In this document: positions 9,394 to 19,010 of the stretch, in pieces | Layout: each line of letters begins with the position of its first letter | Position numbering within the stretch: the stretch's first letter is position 1 | Origin: Cudoniella acicularis | Taxonomy: Eukaryota > Ascomycota > Leotiomycetes > Helotiales > Helotiaceae | DNA length: 43,078 bases | Direction: 5' to 3' | Assembly: GCA_013054445.1 (NCBI GenBank) | Contig: JAAMPI010000327.1 | Location: forward strand, 1 to 43,078 | Position numbers and translations under genes: made by a program | The notes under the pieces: model-generated | Databases searched by the model: none | The model's input: only the letters and a program-made list of their open reading frames with translations | What the model was told of the DNA's origin: nothing

Positions 9394-10248
9394 ATGGGCT
9401 TCCACGGATATGCTAGCAACGAATGTGTTGACCCGGATTGCATTAAGTTAGGCAGGCACTGCCATCCTTACCAAAGTCCCCTTAACTCGCCTCCATTGCG
9501 ATCGAGTCTTGATGGCCCGCAAAGAGTCATCCCCTTCCTACCCATCAAAAAGTACCGTTCTCAGCCATCCCTAGGTGCTGGATCCGGTGTCGATCTTTCA
9601 AAAACATTCAAATCGACATCTCATGGAACATGGAGATTTGGAGAAAAGAACGTCAAGGCCAAAAATCTTTCAGAAAAGCAGAAGGTTTCTCTCGACTCGG
9701 CATACACCAATGATCCACAACCGCAGTCCCGCCCTGCGTCCCCACAGTCTGTCAACGAAACTGTACGATTGGAAAGGAGTTCTTCAAGAGCATCAGAAAA
9801 CGGAGATTCGATATGGACGGGAAGTGATTGTTCCACGCCTGACGAGGTATCTACTTCGGCAAGTTCTACAGAACTAGTTAATCTTTTGGAGGAGTTTGCG
9901 ATTACAGATGAGGGAGGCGCGGAGGAAGATGATACAATCGAAGAGCTACGGCAGAGCGGGCAGACGAAGACACTCATGGTTGCTCCAAAGGAATTTATGG
10001 AAGAAGCTCTGAAAAGACATTTCCATTTGCCGGACGCTTGCCCTCCTAGAGTTCGCAAGGTAAACGGTTCGATGCAGCAACAGTCAGCATCCATGTCTCT
10101 AGCTCGCTGGGCGCACCACAAGAAGCTCTGGATCATCACGTCACGAAGACTTACTAGTTTGAAATTGGCGAAGGTGATAGACACGAGTGTTGCCCCAGAA
10201 ATTTTCGAGTCCGAATACGATCGTGAGGTAAACCCGTTTTTTACATGA
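9394..10248 (+). CDS. Unrecognised Ser-rich protein, 284 residues
   Basis: I do not recognise this family. The frame starts MGFHGYASNECVDPDCIKLG and has a Cys/His-rich N-terminus (C11, C16, then HCH near 23-25) that could bind a metal. Residues about 100-165 are Ser/Thr/Asp-rich and probably disordered. A more ordered part follows: LVNLLEEFAITDEGG, then KTLMVAPKEFMEEALKRHFH, then RWAHHKKLWIITSRRLTSLK near the C-terminus. The 3' end is uncertain. The unspliced frame ends VNPFFT, but a GT donor at 10228 (after the codons for YDRE) could splice to an acceptor near 10267 giving an immediate stop, or near 10280 giving about 17 more residues. The gene is preceded by a TATA box and a CGG-N6-CCG site, and converges on RPS20. 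Confidence 0.6.
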   Translation: MGFHGYASNECVDPDCIKLGRHCHPYQSPLNSPPLRSSLDGPQRVIPFLPIKKYRSQPSLGAGSGVDLSKTFKSTSHGTWRFGEKNVKAKNLSEKQKVSLDSAYTNDPQPQSRPASPQSVNETVRLERSSSRASENGDSIWTGSDCSTPDEVSTSASSTELVNLLEEFAITDEGGAEEDDTIEELRQSGQTKTLMVAPKEFMEEALKRHFHLPDACPPRVRKVNGSMQQQSASMSLARWAHHKKLWIITSRRLTSLKLAKVIDTSVAPEIFESEYDREVNPFFT

Positions 10249-10464
10249 ATATGAAGTTCAAAGGTCATGTTTAGTAAAGGCGGTTGGCGCTGGAGGATGC
10301 TCTCGGGCCTTAGCAGACACTCTGTACACTTAGCAAAACAAACATATATCAGGATCGATGCAATTGCGTTCCATTTGATTGAGAGACTTCCGTTGAAACG
10401 TGGAAGTAGTATTACATATGCCATGGCTTGTCAATCCCTTAACCTCATGTCGCTTGATGTGCAT

Positions 10465-10933
10465 CTAAGCAGCAATCGTGACTTCAACCTCGACACCAGC
10501 CTCAATGTTGATAATGATCTGCTTGACGACTTCAGTAGGGGCGTTGAGACTATGCAACAGTCAGTAAACGAGCCAGAATGACAGATTTCCTGTAGCCTAC
10601 TCAATCAATCGCTTGTGGATTCTCATCTCGAAAGTATCCCAGGTTTTTGATCCTTCACCACAAGGGGTCTTTCTGGTAGTAACCTTCAAGGTCTTGGTTG
10701 GAAGGCGGACGGGGCCCTTGACGCGGAGTTCCTTGGACTTGGCACGCTCAATGAGCTCCTGGCAGACCTTCTCGAGGGAGGCGACTTTGCGGCTGGTCAA
10801 GGTGATACGAATTTTGTGTGTTTTCTATGACAGGATATATTAATTTCTGGCAGAGGGCAGGGGAAAATGCGACATGAGCAGCATAGCTTACAGGGCCCTC
10901 GCCGAACTCTTTCTCTGGCTTTTGGTAAGACAT
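10465..10933 (-). CDS. RPS20: 40S ribosomal protein S20 (uS10)
   Basis: uS10 is a head protein of the small ribosomal subunit; in yeast it is ubiquitinated on stalled, collided ribosomes. Three exons, 10892-10933, 10601-10824 and 10465-10549, give 116 residues. The protein starts [14 protein letters not shown]; the second exon begins [19 protein letters not shown] and contains the hallmark [19 protein letters not shown] and [18 protein letters not shown]. The last exon completes [19 protein letters not shown] and ends in a short acidic/Val-rich tail. Exon 1 ends 14 codons in, before a 67-nt intron; an early intron is usual in ribosomal protein genes. A hexanucleotide repeat lies 78-125 bp upstream. 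The gene is divergent from CUE3/RQT3, which senses collided ribosomes through this same ubiquitinated protein; adjacency may be chance. Confidence 0.96.
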
Positions 10934-11449
10934 GGTGTGCGGTGATCTGTCCTTCACGACTCGAACGTTTCAGTTGCGGCAAAGTGACGAAGGCGACGGC
11001 GGGTTGCGGGCGAAGTCGAAGTCGAAGTCGAAGTCGATGTCGATGTCGATGTCGTTGTCCAGGAAGAGGAAAAGAATTGTCATCGGTCGCGGGGCATTTC
11101 AGAAATGCGATCGATGTGTGATGAAGCCTTGGCATCAGCTTAAGCGAGCGAGTAGGGGTGACGCTGATTGGTTGGAGGCTCGGCGGGGTGCCGTCCGCCT
11201 TGTCTTTCAACATCAATGCGGCGAAGGATCTTATATTCGGCATGAGTCAAGAGAGCTTCCCGGTGGTGAAGTTGGAGTGAATCCGAGTGCTTGCGGTGCT
11301 TAAAAGGAAGGCTATGAGTTCGTTCCGCACATTACCCAAAACCACGTCTTTTAGCTCATTTTCTCTCTCAGAAATCTGATATTTGAACACTTCGGTCTTC
11401 CTAAATCCTCGCTCTTCCATTTTCTTGTCGCCTTGCAATCACTCTCAAG
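10934..11449. promoter_or_regulatory. Shared divergent promoter, RPS20 and CUE3
   Basis: This 516-bp gap separates two outward-facing start codons. It has an eight-unit hexanucleotide repeat (11011-11058) near RPS20 and an inverted CCAAT box (ATTGG at 11167-11171). Short open frames on both strands here are low-complexity products of the repeat and are not genes. Confidence 0.6.
11011..11058. repeat. Hexanucleotide microsatellite in the RPS20 leader/promoter
   Basis: Eight 6-bp units in a row: CGAAGT four times, CGATGT three times, CGTTGT once. The grading by one base at a time suggests slippage followed by point change. It sits 78-125 bp upstream of the RPS20 start. Confidence 0.85.
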
Positions 11450-13532
11450 ATGGCGTCCAAGGCACCAGTTGTCCCGTCTATGGCCCCTTTCCCGGAGGCC
11501 GCATGGAGACAACATCTTGTCCCAACAGAATGGGAGGCCTGTCTGGATGCTTGGATCAGTATCGCAGGCGCCCATTTGTCTTTATCGTCTTCTGATTTCG
11601 CTAAACTCTCACTCAAGGACGAGTCTCTCTCAACCTTTTTGACTTCTTATGTGTCTGCTTTCGCAACAGCCCATGAGAAGGAAGTCATCCCACTCACAGA
11701 TTCTGTGAAAGCACAAACGCTACGAAAGGAATGCTTTTTACTATGCTACCGACTACTGGACGTCGAGCCACCTCCGGAATCTTTGCTCGAATGGCAATTC
11801 CTTGCAAGTGTTGGCAAAATCTACGGGCGCCGTCAAGGTGTCAAAATAGTGGCCTTGGCTTGGAAAAGAGCCCCAACCGCTCTGGAGTTGTCTTTGGCAT
11901 CAGCCAAGACCTCATTGACAAGAGAATTAGAAGCTGGGCTCAAAGGGGATTTGAAGACAGTTGAAGAGCAGCTGAAAAGGTTGAATCACTTACTATATGC
12001 ATCCCCTGAAGCAGCAGCATTTTTCTTGGCCGGAAGCGATTTCCTCGATTCCCTTATAAGCTGCTACAAGCTAATGAACCCTCCGTTACGAAAAGCGATT
12101 ATCTCAACAACTTACCTTTGTTTGATTGGTCTCACAGAAAGCAATAAACCCAACTTCTCTTCCCTCGTTGACCAACTTTACTCGTTGAAGTCAGCTGCAG
12201 AAGCTCACAAAGCAGGACCCACGAATGTAAACGATTCTCTGGTCGCGGAGTTGGTCACTGCAACCCCGATTTTGAAGCAACTTCAACAACGTATAGAGGC
12301 AAGCGGTTCAGCTTCAAATCGAGCGAAGTCTGTACTTACAACTTTAGACGGTTTCAAGAAAACTGGCGGTGCCCAGCGCCCTCCGCGATTGATCAAGAGA
12401 AAAATTGATAAAGGCAAAGGGGTTGCAAGAGACGATGATTTCGGGTCACATGGCCAAATACACATTCATCGTATGAGTTTAGTTTCTCAAGTACAGGACC
12501 TATTTCCAGACCTGGGCTCTGGGTTTGTGGTGAAACTACTCGATGAATATGATGATAATGTGGAACAAGTAATATCTCATCTTTTGGAAGGATCACTTCC
12601 GGCTCATCTTCAGGACGCCGATATATTCGAAGCATTGTACGTTATATTCGAATCAACCATGTTCTAAGCAAGATACCTAATTTCTGTACAGGAAACCTGT
12701 CTCTCAGGTATCAGGAGATTTCGTACCTGGCATGGCACCTCACTCTACACCCCCTCAGCTACCTACACGGCATAACATTTATGACGATGATGAGCTGGAT
12801 CAACTTACGGTTGATACATCACGATTGCATTTCGGCCGCCAAAATCCAAACCAAACGGCCGATGATGTTTTGCAGGACAAATCTAATGCTCCAAATAAAG
12901 CCGCAATCCTTTCTGCGCTTGCGGCTTTTGACTCCGATGACGACGAACGTGACGATACCTATGACGTGGAAGACGTAGGTGGAACCGTCGACTCAGCAAC
13001 CCCTGGAAACAACCCCGAGGAAGCCAACGTTAACGTCCGAGATGGCCAAGACGAGGCTTTATTCAAAGCATACAAATTGACCCCTGATATATTCGCCCGT
13101 GACTCAGCTACACGCCGAGGCAAGCTCAGAATAGCACTTAAGGAGGAGACTGGTATGACAGATGAAACTATCGAAGGATGGGGCTTGATGCTATCGCGGG
13201 ACCCAAGACAAATGAGGCGGTTAGAGGCAAAATTCGCAAGTTTCTCGGGCGAGCAAAGGAACTTGGCACCCACGGCGTGGAGAGCGAGCCCTGCTGGATC
13301 TGGAACAGAAAACTCAGATATAGATGGGAATAGCCGTGGCAGAGGCGGATTCCGGGGTGGAGGTCGAGGTAGAGGAAGGGGAAGAGGACATGGCAATGTT
13401 GCTGGACCGACTGGTGATAAGGATATTGAAGTTGCTCGACATCGAAAGGAAGCAAACAAGGGGTCGAGAGCTAACCATAACCGGAGAGACCAGAGGGCAA
13501 AGAAAATGGCTAGGGGTGGGTTTCCTGGATAG
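11450..13532 (+). CDS. CUE3: CUE-domain subunit of the RQC-trigger complex (Cue3/Rqt3, ASCC2 type)
   Basis: Cue3/Rqt3 binds ubiquitin on collided ribosomes and works with the helicase Slh1 and with Rqt4 to split them. Two exons, 11450-12636 and 12692-13532, give 675 residues. The N-terminal half is the helical ASCC2-like region (LEWQFLASVGKIYGRRQG; LDSLISCYKLMNPPLRKAII). A CUE domain lies at about 345-388 (VSQVQDLFPDLGSGFVVKLL, DEYDDNVEQVISHLLEGSLP) with the family's FP and dileucine elements. The C-terminal third is acidic, then Arg/Gly-rich (RGRGGFRGGGRGRGRGRG near 611-630), ending in a basic tail rich in Arg and Lys, probably RNA- or ribosome-binding. The 55-nt intron falls right after the CUE domain. 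A perfect 7-bp stem surrounds the stop codon. Its divergent neighbour RPS20 encodes the ubiquitinated target of the same pathway. Confidence 0.85.
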
Positions 13533-14294
13533 CCTTTAGCTTTAGGCTATTACTTGAAGCATGTAGCAATATTTTTAAAAAAAACGCCATCATAGGTCAA
13601 AGCATTGAAAATGGGGATAGCAAAGTATTAGATGTTAAAGTACTTTTCTTGAACCAAGTCTTGCTATGGTTAATCCTCTTGCATTGCTTTTGACAATTTT
13701 CAGCTCCACTTGGATAGAAGGATAGAAGGATGGAGAGCCGTGGAATGTTATCAGAAAAAACATATGAAGTCTACTTGCCGAATTTTTTCGTTAGTCCGTT
13801 TTAGTGACCGTTAAAACTGAAAAATGGTAAAGAAGAGAGTGGTCGAGTAGCTACCTATTCTAGGGGGTCCTCTTGATACGCCACTATGGTACACCGTGGT
13901 TTAATATCTGTCTTGCTGTGAGACATTCAGAAATCAGATACCGAGTTTGCTTTCTCGTCTGAGCTTAACAAATCAAGGTCATTTCACTATGTGGAGTATT
14001 GGCGAGGACGCAACATAACAGAGTTGAAATAGATCAATTCGACGGCTGAATAGCCAAAAGCTGGCAGGCCCAGCTGCATCGGTATCGACGTGCTTTATAC
14101 ATCCTGTAGATGCGACCAGATGGCTTAAAATCCGGCAGAACTCCGATTCCGTCCCTAGTTCCACGATTCCAATAAAACGCCCATAAATCCTGCCATCCGG
14201 AATCCCCTCCATAAAAGTACAGTGCCGGTATCTTATACAAAATCATACACCGATTCAGGTACAGTAAAATATAACAAATAACCATAAATGATAT
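13533..14294. other. Intergenic region between CUE3 and INP1 (convergent)
   Basis: No gene seen. It starts within the stem-loop at the CUE3 stop codon. A small 8-bp tandem repeat (GGATAGAA, two and a half copies) is at 13712-13733. Short open frames on the minus strand near 14000-14280 lack recognisable features. Confidence 0.55.
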
Positions 14295-16449
14295 CTAATC
14301 AACTTCCCAACTACCACCTCCTTCGTTGCTAGTTCGTTTTGCTTTGGATTTTGAGCCTGGTATGGTGATGCCGTAGTCATCCTCGGCCCATACCTCTCCT
14401 CGAGCGTATTCATCTTCAAGGTCCCAATGCACTTCTCCATACCCTGAGAACAAAAAGCCCCTCCACTCACCAGCGGCAATTTTAGATGCAATATTAAGCA
14501 TCATGTGAAGTAGATGACTCGGTGGACTGAGTAGTATTTTGCATGTTGTTTGTATAATTGCTGTAGGAATATGCCGTGCTGTTTGCATTCGGCGTGATCG
14601 CTGTATTGGCGGGGGAGAAAAAAGGTTGACAGCAGCAGGTAGCGGTGAAAGTTCGCGTCTGCGTGAGTTGCTGCTCGTCGTGGCTCGATGCCGAATGTTT
14701 GATCCAACAGGCGGTGGGGTGACAATTTCAATGCTCTCCTCATCCGACTTCTCACCAACATCTGCACTTAACGTAGGTGTTGCGGGCAAGGGTGATATAT
14801 TTGAAGTTTCAGATTGAACTTCACTAGGGGCAGTCGTAAGTTCTGATGTTTGACGAGTGTGACTTTGCTTCGGTAGCACGATGTTATCATGCGGGTAGGG
14901 GTATTTGAGACTACCAGAAGATTTTCCCGGCGTTTGAGGCGACGGAGAGTCCAGTGGAGAATGCCAGGATTGAATAGAATGAAACGATTCTACACTCGAT
15001 GAAAAACTTGAATCGCTTTCTGGCACTATTGAACCTCTTAGAGGCGATTTTGTGCGGTGTTTAGACGGTGGGCTGGTTATTAAAGAGAGAACAGGCGGGG
15101 CTGTAGCGAATCTGCTGCAGTTCTGTAAGGCCTGAAGTCGGTACTCAGGCTCCATGTCCAAAGGAGGTTGGAACTTTGACTGAAAATGGCTTATTTTGGG
15201 TGTTATGTTTGTGTCGTCTGTCGCGTCACTAAAGCTGTCGCTATCGTCGCCTCTGCTTTCACTCTTCTGGGAAGATGTGAATGTAGAAGATTCTAATAAT
15301 GACGGGGCCAAAGTTATTGTAGATGGAGATTTGTTGATATCCCGAGAAGACTGCTCAGCTGATGAAAGTTTTTCATCTAAAGGAGGAACCCGGGATGTAG
15401 AAAGAAGAGGCGATTGTTCTCCCAGCTCCGAATGCATTATTTCAACATGTGGCTGGGCATTGGTTGATTCCACATAAATCTCTGTGATTGTTGGTGAAGT
15501 CTGCGAAGTTTTGGGTGGTTCTTCGATGGTTGTATTTCCTATTAGGGGGGTGGTAGGACGTGATAGCGCAGAGGGAGAGTCAGTTGATCCAAAACCATAT
15601 CCATTCTCCAAGCAGTTGGGTTGCATTATAGGTGACGCGTTTTGATTGTTCACTGGTTTCCATGGTCTTTTCTTGATGGGGGTCTGTGGTGCTTCCGGCA
15701 GCTGAACTGTAAAGTCTCTCTGGAAGGGACATGGCGTCTTTTCAAAAAGGAGGACTTTTGATAGGACTTCCTTGAGCTCCTCCACTCTGATTTTCTCCTC
15801 TCTGTTTTGGTTCGGAACCTCGATTCGCCAGTACTGGGGTCGTCTGATCTGAAGAACAAATTTGCTGTCTCCATCAACACACCAAGATTGTGATTTCGGC
15901 AATATTGGCTGGAGAGCGTTGGCGCAGTTTAGGAAGGCAACTGATCCTGGAGCTCGATATATCCGCAATGGGCCTGCAAGAAGAAAGACAAATTAGCTGC
16001 CAGGAATGAAACTTCCACAACTCAATTCTGGAAACAGGTGCGCAGCCTAGCAGTCTCAGGCCTCGGCGCAAGCCAACTGGTTGCTCAGAAGCCCCAAGAA
16101 ACTTCCCAAAATGAATGTTCCCAGCCAATACAACGATGCATCAAAGACATGGAAGAAATCCACCGGAGACTGCCCAGTGATCCGACCTTCTGGTGATCAA
16201 ACGGGACTAAGACGTACCAACAGCAATTGTCCTCTCAAAGCGTGATACCCAAGGCAGGGTGCCAGGTATATCCTCGACAATAGGACTTCCATTATTTGAG
16301 CCGGGTCGAATCAAAGAATTAGATGTTGAGAAGGCGATAATTCTTGCGGACGGCAAGTTATACAAGACCTCAACCTGTGGATCCGGCGTGGTAGGGCTCC
16401 TCGAGGGGGGCAAACTGAACGATCGTTTGAGAACAGGACTCGACTCCAT
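14295..16449 (-). CDS. INP1: Inp1, peroxisome inheritance protein
   Basis: Inp1 tethers peroxisomes to the cell cortex, through Pex3, so that the mother compartment keeps a share. Two exons, 16218-16449 and 14295-15973, give 636 residues. Exon 1 encodes MESSPVLKRSFSLPPSRSP followed by VEVLYNLPSARIIAFSTS and ends GTLPWVSRFERTIAVG; exon 2 continues PLRIYRAPGSVAFLNCANAL and QPILPKSQSWCVDGDSKFVL, which is the conserved PH-like N-terminal domain of the fungal family. The rest is long, Ser/Pro/Thr-rich and presumably disordered, as in homologues, with a conserved-looking helix at the C-terminus (ILLSPPSHLLHMMLNIASKI). The 244-nt intron is several times longer than neighbours' introns but joins perfectly in frame (phase 1). 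Confidence 0.85.
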
Positions 16450-17000
16450 TGCAAGCTCTAGAACCGGCTACTATCGAGTGACCATGATTCGATAGAGGAA
16501 GATCCGACAGCGTTATAATTCTTGATGGCGGCGCAGGTGGTGGGAATTCGATCTCGCTTTCGATGTTCGCACATGGGACGAAAGCACCCCAGTGACCCCA
16601 CGCCAAATGTTGGGTTCTGTCTGTTGAACTTGGTGCTGCAGGACGGCAAGATGGATGGAGGCACCAGTGCGCCGCACACGCTCACGAGCACAAGCTCCAA
16701 TTGCCGCGCCAAGGGCAGTGTTGCGCAACTTGCGCAGGTCAGTATACAGCAGCTGTCGAAATCGGGAGCGCAGCGATCGCGCAATACCTAGATAGCAGCA
16801 GAGTGGGAGAGGCAGAAAATATAATACCGGTGACGTTATGTGGATGGTCTTTCCGGGCGCATTTGACGCGTTCCACGTTTGTACTGAGCCTTTCCTCACG
16901 CGATCACGCTACTCGGAGGCGCCATATTGTGTTCACAACTCTTCTCTAAACACCCCAACCTCCCCAGCTGCCTTCAACGTGCGACACCTCGGAAACAATT
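16450..17000. promoter_or_regulatory. Shared divergent promoter, INP1 and UsgS-type gene
   Basis: A 551-bp gap between outward-facing start codons. Several short overlapping open frames are present on both strands but none has recognisable features. A TGACGTTA near 16831 is close to an ATF/CREB half site. Nothing else could be assigned. Confidence 0.5.
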
Positions 17001-18512
17001 ATGGCACAAAAACCGCTCTTGACGCAGGAACAGCTAAAGAAAAAGCTCCAGGTCTCAAACTTTGAGCCCAATGCCATCATCCGCGGCGCTCAATTGACTA
17101 TCGTAGGAGGTAGGTGACAAACTCAAGGGCCGGACCACACCTCTTTATGGAGTTAACGCCCTGGCAGCCCACAGAGCATTGCAGAACCCTGCCCTATTTA
17201 CATCTACACATTACAAGCAAGCCGCTATAGCAGTTGCCGTCGGCATTGGCATCCGTCTTGCCATAGCTATTCCTGTACGGTCCCTTCCACCTCCTTGATG
17301 TTGTTGACTAATATCAAACACGCAGATAATCGGCATCAAAGTGTTGCTATGGTTTCTATCTTTTATCTTTAATTTCGAACATGCTACATGGGACGAAAAG
17401 ATTGTTAACGGTCTTGACTTCACACAAAACTATGTACTCCAGGTTCCTTTTTTTTCTTATGACTTTGATGAGATATGTTACACCAACTCTTGACAACATG
17501 TAAGCTCCCCGACACCTCTGTCAATCAATGCTAATGTTGCTCGTCCAGGTTCATGGACTCGTAAGTATTCTCCAAGCAAACAATAAGTCCCTGCTCACCT
17601 CCTAATCGTTTGGCTTGGGTCGATAAAACCTACGTAAGTGAACATATTCCTGAGTTAATTCCTCAGTTACCTTATTCCTACCTCCATGACTGCAATCCTC
17701 CCAAGTGTCCATGATAGCTTGAGATGAAACCATAACTAACTTATTCCTTTAAGTATGCCAAGCACGAAGGCGAGGATCCATCAGCATTGCGAGCCTCTTA
17801 TTACCCGAATCTTCGAAAATATGCTATCCGAGATGGAAGCACGCACACTAAAAGCACTGCGGAGGCTATCACAATGTTTCTCATGCGATTTGGCAAGAGA
17901 GCAGGCATATCCCTTACGATCTTCGCTTTATCGTACGTTCCTTACCTTGGACGCTTAGTTCTTCCGGCCGCCAGTTTCTATACTTTCAATCAAGTTGTTG
18001 GTCTTGGGCCAGCGGCTATTGTCTTCGGAATGGGACTCTCCCTACCACGGCGCTATTTGGTGATATTCTTGCAGAGCTACTTTGCCTCGAGGAGCTTGAT
18101 GAGAGAGCTATTAGAACCATACTTCTCCCGTATAAAGTTTACGAAGGAAGAAAGAAAGAAATGGTTCCACGACAGAGAGGGTCTTCTCTTCGGATTCGGG
18201 GTGGGATTTTACATTTTCCAAAGAATTCCGCTCTTAGGTGTTTTGATATATGGGATCGCCGAAGCATCGACTGCATATTTGATTACAAAAGTCACGGATC
18301 CTCCACCCACACCTGAGGAAAGCGAGGGGTTCGCTGCGAGTCAGCAACAATGGAAGAATAAACATGAATTCTTGAATTTACGCCTTTCCGACTTGGATAC
18401 TAGCCATTCACCGCATTCTCGAGTAGCGCACACTCAGGCTAGCACACAGGAAAAAACTTCAGGAGCAGCATCCGATTCTCCTCCTCCGTACACCGAGATG
18501 AGATCCAGATAA
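17001..18512 (+). CDS. UsgS-type multi-pass membrane protein, frame broken in this sequence
   Basis: The protein resembles the fungal transmembrane family called UsgS in Aspergillus, of unknown molecular function. Exons readable by conservation: 17001-17109, 17168-17274, 17326-17499, 17549-17560 (12 nt), 17609-17633, 17754-18512. The start is MAQKPLLTQEQLKKKLQVSN, followed by ALQNPALFTSTHYKQAAIAV and several hydrophobic segments; the last exon is intact (SALRASYYPNLRKYAIRDGS; LFGFGVGFYIFQRIPLLGVL) and ends in a Ser/Pro-rich tail. Two lesions are seen. First, a run of eight T at 17448-17455 puts the conserved VPFFLMTLMRYVTPTLDN block out of frame; reading straight on gives a stop at 17491-17493. 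Seven T would restore it. Second, the exon at 17609 is preceded by CG, not AG. Either the gene is decaying, or these are sequence errors. Confidence 0.7.
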
Positions 18513-19010
18513 GTCGTAACCCGTCCCGGATAGAGACTTGGGAGTAATGTGTTGAGGCATACTTCGAGCACATGATGACGTCACATTCCATGACCAACGA
18601 AGCTCTAGCAGTGCCAATTGGGCAATTGTAAAATATTTAGTTGAGAATAACAATGAGATGGATGCGTCATTCAAATGCCGAGTCAAACCCGACAGGTCAT
18701 ATCGACAACGTAGATTTGACAGGTGTGGATCAGCAATGAGAAAAATGAGGGGTAGGGAGCTGGTGAAGTATCGTCTTAGTGCTGCGATAAGAGCTTCCGT
18801 TATCGCCTGCAACATTATCCTTCCCTCTTACGTTGATGCACACTTCTACCTCCACTTACTACTATTGCTGCGGGGAAAGTGCCATTTGCCTACTAAATAA
18901 GTTCAGAACTTTCTTCTTCTTTCCTTCTCCATTATTATCTTGTTATTTTCTCGACTCAAATTGACTGTTCGCTGTGACACCTGCCTGGCTCCTCTTTCAC
19001 AACTATCAAC
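18513..19010. other. Intergenic region upstream of the formamidase gene
   Basis: No gene seen. It contains a perfect CRE (TGACGTCA, 18576-18583) and, near 18900-18950, a CT-rich tract that suits the leader of the formamidase gene. Confidence 0.5.
18576..18583. promoter_or_regulatory. CRE site TGACGTCA
   Basis: A perfect 8-bp cAMP-response-element palindrome, the target form of fungal ATF/CREB bZIP factors. It lies 428 bp before the formamidase start and 64 bp after the preceding stop, so it may belong to the formamidase promoter. Inferred from sequence alone. Confidence 0.4.

Noticed and set aside
10797..11303. Open frames with Arg/His or Ser/Lys repeats around the hexanucleotide repeat
   Set aside because: They are translations of the CGAAGT/CGATGT repeat and of RPS20 intron and leader in other frames.
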